Assembly (NCBI GenBank): GCA_902500755.1
Contig: CABVRV010000012.1
Coordinates: 1 to 56,466 of the forward strand
Direction of reading: 5' to 3'
From: an uncultured Nitrospira sp.
GTDB taxonomy: Bacteria > Nitrospirota > Nitrospiria > Nitrospirales > Nitrospiraceae
Length of the DNA: 56,466 nt
Position 1 is the stretch's first letter, and every line of letters begins with the position of its first letter. This document shows positions 9,198 to 18,900 of this stretch, piece after piece. The translations under genes were made by a program, and so were the position numbers. The notes under the pieces were generated by a model, which did not search any database, was not told where the DNA came from, and worked only from the letters and a program-made list of their open reading frames with translations.

Positions 9198-9773
9198 TTA
9201 CGGCTTGGCAGAAATCAGCACGTAGTGCAGTTCGCCTTGCAGTCCGAGGCGTTCCGCCCAGGACCAGAGATGGTCGAGATCAAGTCGGACCTTGGGATTC
9301 GCAACAATCGTCACCACGTCATCAAAATCGTGAGGGCGACCCGCGGCTAATTTGAGAAGAATCAGATCTTCTGGAGAACTGACCGAGACATCAATGCCAT
9401 TAAGAGACTGCAACTGCCGCCTTTTCAGCACAATGTGATGAAGCTCCGACGTTGCAAAAATTAGATCCAGAGGAAAATCGGGAGCCGATGGGTGCTCCAA
9501 TCGTAAGACAACGTCTCGCGCCATGGGATTCGCCTGTTGCCAAGCGGCCGAGACCTGAAACCCTCTGGCGACGAGCGGTTTAAGATATGTGTCGCAAGCT
9601 GTTCGGTCGGCCAGTATCAGCAGGTCCAAGTCATGTGTGGCGCGGGGACGCCCATGGGCACCTAATGCGACAGCGCCAATAAGGCAATAGGGCAACGCTT
9701 CCGCAGAAAAGGCTGAAACGACCATACTCAGTAGCTCAACGTAGCCAAGTAGCGGAGCATCATGTGAGGCCAT
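9198..9773 (-). CDS. Nucleotidyltransferase-fold protein (unknown substrate)
   Basis: 191 residues. The N-terminal half shows a minimal nucleotidyltransferase pattern: LIGAVALGAHGRPRATHDLDLLI (about 32-54), which corresponds to the G-[GA]-x..R.T.DLD motif, then a further acidic position in FPLDLIF. The C-terminal part has SPEDLILLKLAAGRPHDFDDV, a sequence common in AbiEii-like and DUF6036-like NTases. Members often act as toxins or tRNA/protein-modifying enzymes, but the substrate here is unknown. A 67-residue ORF ends 12 bp upstream on the same strand, possibly a paired gene. Pairing and toxin activity are inference. Confidence 0.75.
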   Translation of the reverse strand: MASHDAPLLGYVELLSMVVSAFSAEALPYCLIGAVALGAHGRPRATHDLDLLILADRTACDTYLKPLVARGFQVSAAWQQANPMARDVVLRLEHPSAPDFPLDLIFATSELHHIVLKRRQLQSLNGIDVSVSSPEDLILLKLAAGRPHDFDDVVTIVANPKVRLDLDHLWSWAERLGLQGELHYVLISAKP

Positions 9774-9784
9774 GCGGGATTAGT

Positions 9785-9988
9785 TCAATGTTCAGTGTGA
9801 GGTGCGTCTGAACCACAATTGAGAGACTTTCCAAACTCCTGAGAAAGAGCCAGTGCTGCATCCGAGAGCCGGCAGACTTGAAGGATGCCTTCTTCGGGGG
9901 TCGCTGGATAGTCGGTCAGACTAATCTGCGCGGCGCTTACATGCAACTTGCGCAACCAGATGGGGGGATCGTCAGGATCAATCGGCAT
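9785..9988 (-). CDS. Hypothetical 67-residue protein upstream of the nucleotidyltransferase
   Basis: This short ORF ends 12 bp before the nucleotidyltransferase gene in the same direction. The sequence is mildly acidic with no membrane segment; I recognise no family. Its N-terminus MPIDPDDPPIWLRKLHVSA and predicted helical C-terminus are compatible with a small partner protein. It could be the antitoxin or chaperone half of a pair, or a chance ORF. An opposite-strand ORF over the same bases has no support. The flanking 9989-10132 holds nothing clear. Confidence 0.5.
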   Translation of the reverse strand: MPIDPDDPPIWLRKLHVSAAQISLTDYPATPEEGILQVCRLSDAALALSQEFGKSLNCGSDAPHTEH

Positions 9989-10132
9989 GGGGTCATGATA
10001 TCGCAGAAGACGGGAAAAACCTATCGGGGAGAGCCAATAGATCGATCACTTGATTGGTGGCGGCTCTTTGCCTTCTTCCACCTCAGCCATGGAGTCCACC
10101 ATCTTATCGATGGCGAGTTCAGTGAGTGTTGG

Positions 10133-10735
10133 TCAGGAAGGGATGTGAAACTGACCAAGAAGGCTGGAAACTTTCCGAACTAGCTGGCTTCGCCGCATTG
10201 TTCCATCAAGGACATAATCTGCCAGTTTGTTCTTCTTGGCGAGGGGCATCTGGCTTTTGATCCGACGGATAGCTTCGATTCTCGTAAGTCCGTTTCGTTT
10301 CTTGAGACGGGCGATCTGGGTTTCGCGATCAGCCGTGACGACGATGATCTTGTCCACTCGTTTGTCGATGCCGGCTTCAAAGAGAAGGGGGACGTCATAG
10401 ACCACGATTGCGTTCGGGTCTTCACATGCTGCCTGTCTGGTCAGGTTGGCTTGCTCTCGGGCGACACGAGGGTGGATGATTCGTTCGAGTCGTCGAAGCT
10501 CCACACGATTGCCAAATACGATCTGGCCGAGAGCCTGCCGGTTAATGGTTCTGTCAATATTCAACACGGATTGTCCAAATCGGCGAACAATATCCCGCCA
10601 GGCTGGTTTGCCAGGTTGAACCACCTCTCGAGCCAACTTATCAGCGTCGATGACAATGGCACCACACCGCTCGAACATCTTCGCCACGGTGCTTTTCCCG
10701 GTGGCGACACCTCCGGTGAGTCCGATCAGAATCAT
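10133..10735 (-). CDS. coaE: Dephospho-CoA kinase
   Basis: The product phosphorylates the 3'-hydroxyl of dephospho-CoA in the last step of coenzyme A synthesis. The P-loop GLTGGVATGKST lies at the very N-terminus, followed by GAIVIDADKLAREVVQPG and the VVYDVPLLFEAG lid/CoA-site segment, all typical of CoaE. The frame is open further upstream to 10786, but the family begins at MILIGLTGG, so I place the start at 10735 (about 200 residues). No strong ribosome binding site decides it. It is divergent from the beta-helix gene at 10817. Confidence 0.94.
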   Translation of the reverse strand: MILIGLTGGVATGKSTVAKMFERCGAIVIDADKLAREVVQPGKPAWRDIVRRFGQSVLNIDRTINRQALGQIVFGNRVELRRLERIIHPRVAREQANLTRQAACEDPNAIVVYDVPLLFEAGIDKRVDKIIVVTADRETQIARLKKRNGLTRIEAIRRIKSQMPLAKKNKLADYVLDGTMRRSQLVRKVSSLLGQFHIPS

Positions 10736-10816
10736 GACGGCGGAGCTTATCATGTGGCGTGCCATCGAAGGAACCGCGATTGACATCCTCAGTTTCCAGC
10801 TTGTAAGACCTTCCGT

Positions 10817-11845
10817 ATGCGAAACGCTTTCCTTGCAATGATCGGCATCTGGATCGCCGGGACTGGGTTAGGTATTGCTGGAACCGAAAACACTGTGCTC
10901 GGCTCACGGACGATCACCGTCGCACTCGACGGTTCAGGGGATTTCACGTCGATTCAAGAGGCTGTCGATAGTGCCAGGAACGACGATACCGTGGTGATCA
11001 CAGCTGGGTCCTATGCACAGGATCTGACCATCCATAGCAAGGAGAAGATCAAGATTGTCGGTGCCGGGGTCGATAAGGTCACACTCCAGGGGCAAGGAGA
11101 AATGGTCGGTGTGCTGCATGTCGGGAAGTGGCCCTATGGAGCAACGGACATCGAGATCAGCGGGCTCACCATCAACGAACATGGAGGGCACGCTGTCGGC
11201 ATCTTCAACGGAAACCGCATCACGCTCCGACAGCTTCGTGTGAAGGGAATGGTGTTTGGCCAGCAGGTACAGGATGTCCGAATCGAAGACTGCATGATCG
11301 GTGGAAGCGAGACGACGGGTGTCCACTTCGCTGATTCTCAGGCCCTACTGATCGGAAATGTTATCCACGACAACGATCATGGTGTGAATGTGAGTGGGAA
11401 GTCTACCGTCCGGCTTGAACGAAACGTCATCACGAGAAGTCTATTCGAGGGGGTCGTGGTGAGCGATCAGGCAAAGACGGTGCTGATCAACAATACTCTC
11501 GTGAAAAACGGTGGGGGAGCAGCGTTCCTTGGCTTATCTATCAACGAGGTGTCGGGGAATATTTTCGGTTTGAACAAGGTTGGCCTGCTGATCGCTTCAT
11601 CGAGTCGGACCACGACTTCGTATAACGCATTATTCAATAGTGAAGCCAACTACAGGAGAGTCGGACCGCCCAATCTTCATGCCCCGGAGCTTGAGGTCGA
11701 GTCGGACATTACCGCCGATCCACGTTTTGTCGATGCAGAGCATAATGACTTCCGCTTAAAGTCCGACACAACTCTGGTCGATCTCGGCGGGTTTCGTTAC
11801 CTCGGAGCGCTCCCCCCTGTTCTGCCGCCGGTATCGACACGCTAA
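10817..11845 (+). CDS. Secreted right-handed beta-helix (pectinesterase/NosD-like) protein
   Basis: 342 residues with an N-terminal signal peptide (about 1-22, MRNAFLAMIGIWIAGTGLG). The mature N-terminus VALDGSGDFTSIQEAVDSA resembles the start of pectinesterase and parallel beta-helix proteins. Rungs of about 22 residues follow: IEISGLTINEHGGHAVGIFNG, LIGNVIHDNDHGVNVSG, VRLERNVITRSLFEGVVVSD. The fold usually binds or cleaves polysaccharide, but catalytic residues cannot be assigned. Location is periplasm or outside. It stands alone between coaE (opposite strand) and a small gene. Confidence 0.8.
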   Translation: MRNAFLAMIGIWIAGTGLGIAGTENTVLGSRTITVALDGSGDFTSIQEAVDSARNDDTVVITAGSYAQDLTIHSKEKIKIVGAGVDKVTLQGQGEMVGVLHVGKWPYGATDIEISGLTINEHGGHAVGIFNGNRITLRQLRVKGMVFGQQVQDVRIEDCMIGGSETTGVHFADSQALLIGNVIHDNDHGVNVSGKSTVRLERNVITRSLFEGVVVSDQAKTVLINNTLVKNGGGAAFLGLSINEVSGNIFGLNKVGLLIASSSRTTTSYNALFNSEANYRRVGPPNLHAPELEVESDITADPRFVDAEHNDFRLKSDTTLVDLGGFRYLGALPPVLPPVSTR

Positions 11846-11989
11846 TATCTTATAAAAACAAATAGATAGCTGAGCTCATGCTGGGGAGAATGCGTATGGT
11901 ATGCTTTCTCAGTGGCACACGGGCCTCAGAGTCATTTTCCTCAAGTATTGACGTGAGCGTGCCGAGAAGGATTCAACCAGGAGGTTTCC

Positions 11990-12175
11990 TTGGCTAGCTT
12001 CCGCAGCAATCTTGAGAAACTGTCGGGTGAAGGGATTCCTTCGCTCATGGATATGGAATCCGGCAAGTTGGTCGGTGCAGTGTTGCCGATGTCTGAGCAG
12101 GCACAGATCCAAATGCGCAATAGTATCGAAGTGATCGACTACCTCTTAAATCAGGAACGCGTCGTCTGGAGTTGA
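11990..12175 (+). CDS. Hypothetical 61-residue protein (TTG start)
   Basis: A strong Shine-Dalgarno AGGAGG at 11979-11984 sits 5 bases before the TTG codon, which makes translation likely. The product MASFRSNLEKLSGEGIPSLMDMESGK and onward has no membrane segment or cysteines and is probably a small cytoplasmic helical protein. I recognise no family. It is followed by 265 bp without a convincing gene before the glucosidase at 12441. A weak inverted pair TTGAGCC/GGCTCAA lies just after the stop. Confidence 0.6.
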   Translation: MASFRSNLEKLSGEGIPSLMDMESGKLVGAVLPMSEQAQIQMRNSIEVIDYLLNQERVVWS

Positions 12176-12440
12176 GCCCTCGATTCCTGAATCCCTCATC
12201 ATACTGGCTCAATGCTCACACGAATGTAGAGTCTTCCAGCCCTCCCTGGTAAGACCACCTCGTGCAGGTCATGCCCTTCTTCCCTCGTTCTCGCAAGCAC
12301 TGTACTAAGTTCAAACCCTCAAAAGACCGAAGAAGGAGCGAACGAGCTCTTCTCTCAACTGAGGCTCGACTTGATTCTTGTCACGAGCAGGTGCATGGTG
12401 GCCAGCGTCGGCTCGTCATGGCACCGCTGAATGAGGTCGC

Positions 12441-15122
12441 GTGGGACAAACAAATCGGACATCTGCTCATTCTAGCGCCGCTCAAGGCGCTGAGCGTCAG
12501 AGGCTCGAAGAGGACGCCGTCCGCAAGCAACATTGGAAACGGTGGGGGCCATATTTGAGCGAGCGTGCCTGGGGAACGGTACGCGAAGACTACAGTCCCC
12601 ACGGAACTGCCTGGGAATCGTTCCCCCATGACCATGCTCGCTCACGCGCCTACCGCTGGAACGAAGATGGGATTGCCGGGATCTCTGACCGTCATCAATA
12701 TATCTGCTTCGCTATTGCCCTCTGGAACGGACGCGACCCCATTTTGAAAGAACGGGTATTCGGGCTAACGGGAAACGAGGGTAACCATGGGGAGGACCCC
12801 AAGGAATATTATTTCTATGTCGATTCAACACCAACCCATTCGTACATGAAGTATCTGTATAAGTACCCGCAGGATGAGTTTCCCTATGCAAAACTGGCTG
12901 AGGAGAATCGACGCCGACAACGTGGAGAATTGGAGTATGAGTTGATCGATACCGGCATCTTTGACGAGAATCGTTACTTTGATGTCACCGTGGAGTACGC
13001 GAAGGCCACACCCGAGGAGATACATATCCGCATACAAGTCGTGAATCGCGGGCCTGAGCCCGCAGTACTCACACTCCTGCCCACACTGTGGTTTCGAAAT
13101 ACTTGGTCGTGGGGACTGGATGCTCGCCGACCGAGAATGCGTGAAGGCACCGCAGTTGATAACTGGAGTGTGATCGAGCTGGATCATGAGTACTACGGAA
13201 AACGCCGACTCTGGTGCGAGCGAAAGCCCCTGTTACTCTTTACTGAAAATGAGACAAACTCCAGACGATTATACGGCGATCAAGAGGGGGCCAAGTACGT
13301 AAAAGACAGCTTTCATGATTATGTGATCGGAGGTCAAACTGATGCGATTAACCATGAGAAGTTTGGCTCAAAGGGAGCTGCCCATTATGTCTTCACGTTA
13401 CCGCCAGGGAAATCTGACGTGGTGCGGCTACGGTTAACGAACGAGGTAGGGTTGGGTGGATTCGATGCTGCGGAGTGCGATCGTCTTTTCACACAGCGAA
13501 TTGGGGAGGCCAATGAGTTCTATGACGAACTCGCGCCGCCTGATCTCTCCGAAGATGCAAAGCAAGTCCAACGACAGGCCTTTGCCGGATTGCTGTGGAG
13601 CAAACAATTCTATCACTATGATCTGAAGCGCTGGCTCGTGGGTGATCCGGGGATGCCGGATCCTCCTCCTGAACGACTGCGTGGAAGAAATTCAGACTGG
13701 TCCCATCTGTACAACGCCGATGTGATCTCGATGCCGGACAAGTGGGAGTACCCGTGGTATGCCGCTTGGGATTTGGCATTCCATTGCATCCCCTTGGCCC
13801 TTGTCGACTCGACCTTCGCCAAGGAACAGCTGATTCTGATGCTGCGAGAATGGTACATGCACCCGAACGGTCAGATTCCGGCGTATGAATGGGCTTTTGG
13901 AGACGTCAACCCTCCGGTCCACGCCTGGGCAGCCTGGCGAGTCTATAAGATTGAAAAAAAGAGGAAAGGAGTCGGCGATCGAGTCTTCCTCGAGCGTGTG
14001 TTTCATAAGTTACTCTTAAACTTTACCTGGTGGGTCAATCGGAAGGACGCCGAGGGCAAGAACATCTTCCAAGGTGGATTCTTAGGACTCGACAATATCG
14101 GGGTCTTCGATCGAAGTGCACCCTTGCCGACCGGTGGTCATATCGAACAGTCGGATGCCACGAGCTGGATGGGTATGTATTGCCTGAATATGCTCTCAAT
14201 CGCACTGGAGTTGGCACGTGATAATAGAGCGTATGAAGATGTCGCAAGCAAGTTCTTTGAACACTTCGTCTATATCTGCAGGGCCATGAACAACATCGGC
14301 GGGGAAAAAATCGAATTATGGGATCGAGAAGACGGTTTCTTCTATGATGTGCTGCATCTGCCTGATGGGCAAACCTGCCCTCTCAAAATTCGCTCGCTTG
14401 TGGGATTAATCCCCCTGTTTGCCGTCGAAACGCTGGACTCTGAGTTGATCGACAAGCTTCCACGGTTCAAGCATCGCATGCAGTGGTTTATCGAAAACCG
14501 TCCTGATTTCAGTGCTCACGTGGAGACCCAGTCCCTCAATGGCGAGGTACGAAGATTTTTATCGCTGGTCAATCCAACGCGTCTTCAGTCCGTGTTGCGC
14601 TATATGCTCGACGAGGAGGAATTTCTGTCGCCCTATGGCATCCGCGCGCTCTCTCGTTACCATAGAGACCACCCCTATATACTCTCCATCATGGGGCGTG
14701 AATACCGTGTAGATTATGAACCTGCCGAGTCTAGGACCGGGTTGTTCGGAGGCAACTCAAACTGGCGTGGTCCCATTTGGTTTCCAGTCAACTATCTGTT
14801 GATCGAATCACTCCAGAAGTTCCATTACTTTCTTGGCAATAGCTACAAGGTTGAGTACCCGGTTCGAAGCGGCCGATTCGTCTCTTTGAACGAAGTTGCT
14901 TCAGAGCTCTCGCGACGACTAACCCATATTTTCCTTCGTGATGGAACCGGACGACGGCCTGTCTTTGGAGGGGCCAGGAAGTTTCAGAAAGATTCGCTCT
15001 GGCGCGAGGCGATACTTTTCTACGAGTACTTCCATGGCGACAACGGGGCCGGTCTTGGAGCCAGCCATCAGACAGGATGGACCGGGCTTGTCGCCAAGTT
15101 GATCCAGCAATCCGGGGAGTAG
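12441..15122 (+). CDS. GH63/MGH1-like glycoside hydrolase (glucosidase)
   Basis: 893 residues. The N-terminus [36 protein letters not shown] and [18 protein letters not shown] is the signature of large bacterial GH63-type glucosidases. A C-terminal (alpha/alpha)6 barrel contains [34 protein letters not shown] and [19 protein letters not shown]. These enzymes hydrolyse alpha-glucosides or mannosyl/glucosyl-glycerate; the substrate here is not determinable. No signal peptide is seen, so it is cytoplasmic. It starts at a GTG with a poorly spaced GAGGT. It is followed 132 bp downstream by an amylo-alpha-1,6-glucosidase, suggesting joint glycogen or compatible-solute glucan turnover. Confidence 0.88.
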   Translation: MGQTNRTSAHSSAAQGAERQRLEEDAVRKQHWKRWGPYLSERAWGTVREDYSPHGTAWESFPHDHARSRAYRWNEDGIAGISDRHQYICFAIALWNGRDPILKERVFGLTGNEGNHGEDPKEYYFYVDSTPTHSYMKYLYKYPQDEFPYAKLAEENRRRQRGELEYELIDTGIFDENRYFDVTVEYAKATPEEIHIRIQVVNRGPEPAVLTLLPTLWFRNTWSWGLDARRPRMREGTAVDNWSVIELDHEYYGKRRLWCERKPLLLFTENETNSRRLYGDQEGAKYVKDSFHDYVIGGQTDAINHEKFGSKGAAHYVFTLPPGKSDVVRLRLTNEVGLGGFDAAECDRLFTQRIGEANEFYDELAPPDLSEDAKQVQRQAFAGLLWSKQFYHYDLKRWLVGDPGMPDPPPERLRGRNSDWSHLYNADVISMPDKWEYPWYAAWDLAFHCIPLALVDSTFAKEQLILMLREWYMHPNGQIPAYEWAFGDVNPPVHAWAAWRVYKIEKKRKGVGDRVFLERVFHKLLLNFTWWVNRKDAEGKNIFQGGFLGLDNIGVFDRSAPLPTGGHIEQSDATSWMGMYCLNMLSIALELARDNRAYEDVASKFFEHFVYICRAMNNIGGEKIELWDREDGFFYDVLHLPDGQTCPLKIRSLVGLIPLFAVETLDSELIDKLPRFKHRMQWFIENRPDFSAHVETQSLNGEVRRFLSLVNPTRLQSVLRYMLDEEEFLSPYGIRALSRYHRDHPYILSIMGREYRVDYEPAESRTGLFGGNSNWRGPIWFPVNYLLIESLQKFHYFLGNSYKVEYPVRSGRFVSLNEVASELSRRLTHIFLRDGTGRRPVFGGARKFQKDSLWREAILFYEYFHGDNGAGLGASHQTGWTGLVAKLIQQSGE

Positions 15123-15254
15123 TGTACAGCCCAGATCCATTGTATCCTCACTCATCTAGAGACTTGTTCGGTCCACTACACAAACCCAGTAATTTGGTCT
15201 TTCTCGGCCAACACTACGGCTGAATCCGGTGCGCTCCAAGGTACGGCTCGGGAC

Positions 15255-17246
15255 ATGAGGATTGGAAAGGAAGACTGTCAGAATTTGGATCGTGCGCTCA
15301 GCCTCGAATGGCTGGAGACAAACGGTCGTGGCGGGTTTTCGTCTGGGACGATATCCGGCGCCAATACCAGACGGTACCATGCCCTATTACTCACATCACC
15401 GGACTCAGAAAGCACCCGGTACGCGTTAGTCAATCAGATTGAGGAATGGCTCCAGATCGACGGAGAGAGGCATTCTCTCTCCACAAACTTATATCCGGAG
15501 GCAGTTCATCCTCTCGGATATCGTCACTGCATCTCGTTTACATCGACACCATGGCCAACATGGGAGTTTATGTATAACGGCACGGCATGTCGGCGTGAAC
15601 TCATGTGTGTTCAGGGCTACGATCTTGTCGTTGTGCGTTGGACGGTCGTCGAATCAACAAGTCAGATGCTCACCCTCCTGGTGCGGCCGATGTTGACGGG
15701 CCGCGACTATCACGCCCTGCATCATGAAAACCGACAACTTTCGTCTGCCTCCACCGTGAGACCCGAATGGGTAAGCTGGCAGCCCTATCACAGCCTCCCG
15801 CCCGTGCATAGTTTCCACACCGGACTCTACCACCATACTCCAGACTGGTACCGGCAGGTGCAGTTTCCTCTTGAAAAAGAACGTGGCTTGGAGTTTCAAG
15901 AAGACTGGTGGTCTCCTGGTGAATTTACTTTCGAGTTAGATTCTAGCAAGGAGCACGTGCTGGCATTTACAAGTGAACCGATTGATACCCTCGACGTGAT
16001 GAAGCTCCTTCACAGTGAGCAGAACCGACGAATACATGTACGCAAGGGAACGGCAGGATCTGATTGCTTGCTCGAATCACTTCGAGAGGCGACAACTCAC
16101 TATGTGGTTCGGCAAGGGACCAAGCAGACCGTGATAGCTGGATACCCGTGGTTTACAGATTGGGGAAGAGACACGTTTATCTCGCTCCCAGGCCTCTGTC
16201 TCGTAACCGGTCGGCACGAAGTGGCCTGGGAGATCATTCGATCGTTTTCCTCCTTCGTGTCGGAAGGCATGGTCCCGAATCGCTTTCCCGATGCTGGCAA
16301 AAACCCAGAATACAACTCCATTGATGCATCCCTCTGGTTCATCTACGCCATTGACCGATACCTTGCATATAGCGATGATATGAGGCGCGTGCAGTCTGTG
16401 GCTTGGCCCACGATCAAACAGATTCTCGACGGCTATCGAAGGGGTACGCGATATTCCATCCACATGGACATCGATGGGCTCGTCGCTGGTGGAACACCAG
16501 GCACTCAACTCACGTGGATGGATGCGAAAATCGGCGACTGGGTTGTCACCCCACGGCATGGGAAGCCGGTCGAGATTCAAGCGTTATGGATGAAGGCCTT
16601 GGAGATCGGCGCGCGACTCGCGACACAGTTTCGGGAAGCACACTACGCCAAAGACTGTCGCGAAGATAGGGCGCGGGCGGTAGCATCCTTCCGTGCAAGA
16701 TTCTGGTATGAGAACGGCCAATATTTGTACGATACGATAGATGGACCGGCCGGCAACGATACATCGATACGACCAAATCAGCTTTATGCGATCTCTCTCT
16801 GTGATGATGTACTCACGAGAGAGCAGGCAAGGCGGGTACTTCTGGTTGTCAAAGAACATCTCCTGACCCCTGTAGGATTGAGAACCTTGTCACCCCAAGA
16901 TGCTCGATATTGTCCACGCTATGAAGGCGGTCCGGTGGAACGAGATGGAGCATATCATCAAGGAACTGTCTGGCCGTTTCTTTTTGGCCCCTTCATCGCT
17001 TCCTGGGTGAAGACATTCGGATCGACGGGTGATCGAAAAATCGTGGCGCGGTCGTTTCTCCACGGGCTAGAGGATCACATACACGAAACTTGCCTCGGGC
17101 AGATCTCCGAAATCTTTGATGGAGACCCTCCACATCACCCGCGAGGATGTCCGGCTCAAGCCTGGTCCATCGCTGAACCTCTCCGAGCGATGGTGGAAGA
17201 TCTTGGGTACCCGATCACGGCCTTGTCTGCCATGCATCGACAATAG
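15255..17246 (+). CDS. Glycogen debranching enzyme (amylo-alpha-1,6-glucosidase type)
   Basis: 663 residues, matching archaeal/bacterial GDE-type enzymes (GDE_N then GDE_C). The N-terminal domain begins SLEWLETNGRGGFSSGTISGANTRRYHALL, diagnostic for the family. The catalytic (alpha/alpha)6 domain includes AGYPWFTDWGRDTFISLPGL near 295-314, GTPGTQLTWMDAKIGDWVVTPRHGKPVEI and EGGPVERDGAYHQGTVWPFL, with conserved acidic residues. It removes alpha-1,6 branch residues from glycogen. It has no signal peptide. With the preceding GH63-like gene it forms a glucan-degradation pair. No synthesis genes (glgA/B/C) are in the window. Confidence 0.93.
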   Translation: MRIGKEDCQNLDRALSLEWLETNGRGGFSSGTISGANTRRYHALLLTSPDSESTRYALVNQIEEWLQIDGERHSLSTNLYPEAVHPLGYRHCISFTSTPWPTWEFMYNGTACRRELMCVQGYDLVVVRWTVVESTSQMLTLLVRPMLTGRDYHALHHENRQLSSASTVRPEWVSWQPYHSLPPVHSFHTGLYHHTPDWYRQVQFPLEKERGLEFQEDWWSPGEFTFELDSSKEHVLAFTSEPIDTLDVMKLLHSEQNRRIHVRKGTAGSDCLLESLREATTHYVVRQGTKQTVIAGYPWFTDWGRDTFISLPGLCLVTGRHEVAWEIIRSFSSFVSEGMVPNRFPDAGKNPEYNSIDASLWFIYAIDRYLAYSDDMRRVQSVAWPTIKQILDGYRRGTRYSIHMDIDGLVAGGTPGTQLTWMDAKIGDWVVTPRHGKPVEIQALWMKALEIGARLATQFREAHYAKDCREDRARAVASFRARFWYENGQYLYDTIDGPAGNDTSIRPNQLYAISLCDDVLTREQARRVLLVVKEHLLTPVGLRTLSPQDARYCPRYEGGPVERDGAYHQGTVWPFLFGPFIASWVKTFGSTGDRKIVARSFLHGLEDHIHETCLGQISEIFDGDPPHHPRGCPAQAWSIAEPLRAMVEDLGYPITALSAMHRQ

Positions 17247-17317
17247 TGACCTGCCGCGCTCTTGACAGCGTTTCCCCTGCAGCCGTAGTGTAAATACGAA
17301 GCCTCGGAGGTAGACAG

Positions 17318-17866
17318 ATGGCACAGTTGCTCATACAGTTACGATTGAGTCGGATCTTCGTAATCGGCCTATTGACATTCGGGACATCGAATCTAGATGA
17401 ACATCATGTTGGGGCTGCTGATGAACTACCGAAAGAATCCCAGTTGCCACTTGGTCTCGCCAATAAGGCAATCCAAGCGGCCGTCGATGCCTGTAAAAAA
17501 GATGGATATCGAGTAAGCGTTTCAATTGTGGATCGTACCGGCGTCCTTCGCGCGATGGGACGTGCTGATGGATCAGGACCACATACAGTCGATAGCAGCC
17601 GAAAGAAAGCTTATACGGCGGCAAGTGTGCGCCGCACGACGAGCGAATTAGCTGAGCTGATTGCAAAAACTCCCACTCTGCAAGCCTTGCGAGACATGAA
17701 CGGCGAAATTCTTATTTTGGGTGGCGGACTCCCGATTGAAATCGGCGGAGAAGTAGTTGGAGGGATCGGTGTCGGTGGAGCACCGGGTACCCACCTCGAT
17801 GATGCCTGCGCTCAGGAAGGCCTTGATTCCATTGGAGCGGCTCCCAAGATACCCACAGCAAAGTGA
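17318..17866 (+). CDS. Exported GlcG/HbpS-like heme-binding-family protein
   Basis: 182 residues. A hydrophobic N-terminal segment (about 8-22) is followed by a GlcG/HbpS fold (PF03928): LANKAIQAAVDACKKDGYRVSVSIVDRTGVLRAMGRADG, SSRKKAYTAASVRRTTSELAE and GGGLPIEIGGEVVGGIGVGGAPG. Some members bind heme or cobalamin-like ligands, though many have no known function. A good GGAGGT sits 7 bases upstream of the ATG. The stop codon overlaps the GTG of the next gene by 4 bp, indicating translational coupling. Confidence 0.85.
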   Translation: MAQLLIQLRLSRIFVIGLLTFGTSNLDEHHVGAADELPKESQLPLGLANKAIQAAVDACKKDGYRVSVSIVDRTGVLRAMGRADGSGPHTVDSSRKKAYTAASVRRTTSELAELIAKTPTLQALRDMNGEILILGGGLPIEIGGEVVGGIGVGGAPGTHLDDACAQEGLDSIGAAPKIPTAK

Positions 17867-18321
17867 ACACACAGCCATGGCTTTTTATCATTGGGAGTGC
17901 GGTGCTTTTATCTTGCATCGCGTGCAATCGTAATGCTCCTGAGCCCGCATCAGCAGACATAGCCTCTGCGAGACTTCGGTTAACAATCGTTAGGATGGCG
18001 ACCGACCCATTCCTTCAGCGTTTCAATCTCACCATGAATATCAGTGGAACTGAAGGATGTTCGTCCTCAACCGAGTTGTTTCCTGATACCGGCTACGCAG
18101 GGAGGCGGAATGTATATCAGGCCGCCGAGGGCATGGTGTATGTGGTGGGACAGTTTGATGCGCGAGTCATTGATTCTCGGACGTGTCGAACGAGTCTCTC
18201 AGAGTTTCGTCATCTTGATCGAGATGTGATATTCCTTGGAAGCTTTGACCAGGATGAGGAAAAGCGATGGAGGTATTTCTCTTCCGCTCAGCGGCTGGAA
18301 CTGCCGTTCGTCAAACGCTAG
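17863..18321 (+). CDS. Hypothetical exported protein, possible lipoprotein
   Basis: 152 residues starting at a GTG that overlaps the previous stop. The N-terminus MNTQPWLFIIGSAVLLSCIAC has a hydrophobic stretch ending in cysteines. L-L-S-C could be a lipobox, with C18 as the lipidated residue and C21 as an alternative. The mature part (RLRLTIVRMATDPFLQRFNLTMNISG) has no motif I recognise. Coupling to the GlcG-like gene implies a shared periplasmic or outer-membrane role. Confidence 0.65.
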   Translation: MNTQPWLFIIGSAVLLSCIACNRNAPEPASADIASARLRLTIVRMATDPFLQRFNLTMNISGTEGCSSSTELFPDTGYAGRRNVYQAAEGMVYVVGQFDARVIDSRTCRTSLSEFRHLDRDVIFLGSFDQDEEKRWRYFSSAQRLELPFVKR

Positions 18322-18422
18322 CCGATACGGGCAGTTATGAGGTTGAGGGTAGAACCGTCGTGAGCTTCCACGTTGTGTTGTGTGATTCTGCTCTATTTTC
18401 CTAATATCAAACGATTTGGGAT

Positions 18423-18617
18423 ATGCAACAAGCAATCACTGGATATCACCAAGACGAATACGGAGATTGGGTAGCTGAGTTGGCCTGTGGCCATGGACAG
18501 CATGTGCGACATCAACCGCCTTTTATCAATCGTCCATGGGTAGTCGGCGCTGCCGGACGCGAACAGCATCTCGGTACGTATCTCAATTGTAAAAAGTGTG
18601 AGGAACCAAGTTCGTAA
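18423..18617 (+). CDS. DUF3565 family protein
   Basis: 64 residues with the complete DUF3565 pattern: QAITGYHQDEYGDWVAELACGHGQHVRHQPPFINRPW followed by HLGTYLNCKKCEE. The residues C22-x-H24, H27/H30 and the terminal C-x2-C could chelate a metal such as zinc. The family is small, cytoplasmic and of unknown function. It stands alone. The 283-bp stretch after it (18618-18900) holds no gene; a TTGACA at 18827 has no convincing -10 partner. Confidence 0.85.
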   Translation: MQQAITGYHQDEYGDWVAELACGHGQHVRHQPPFINRPWVVGAAGREQHLGTYLNCKKCEEPSS

Positions 18618-18878
18618 TGTGTCTCAAACCCCATAACAGACCCTCCCGTAGTCGTTCGTCCTCCTCAAGGGAGTCGATATGAAAAGCAATGGGTCTTGCA
18701 TAAGAAGTTCTTCTTTCCACATATTTATTGTAAGGCGCGATGATTAGACGATCATGGGATATCGAATCTGAGGGCTTGAGGGAGGCCTGATTGGATCTTG
18801 TCCTAGGTCAGAGCCGTTCGGACCTCTTGACAGAGGCCGCGTATTTGCCCGAAAACCATTGCCAAGTGCCACCTCCTA

Positions 18879-18895
18879 GCTCTCTAGAAGAGAGC
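18879..18895 (+). promoter_or_regulatory. Hairpin covering the ribosome-binding region of the ydbH-like gene
   Basis: GCTCTCT and AGAGAGC form a perfect 7-bp stem with a 3-nt loop, ending 5 bases before the ATG at 18901. The purine-rich AGAGAG that would serve as Shine-Dalgarno lies in the 3' arm. Initiation of the three-gene operon could therefore be gated by RNA folding. The structure is visible; the regulation is inferred. Confidence 0.5.
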
Positions 18896-18900
18896 GGTTC

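Noticed and set aside
8376-9350. 324-residue plus-strand ORF opposite trxB
   Set aside because: It is the antisense frame of a clearly conserved gene with CATC and FAD motifs; its own translation shows no family features.
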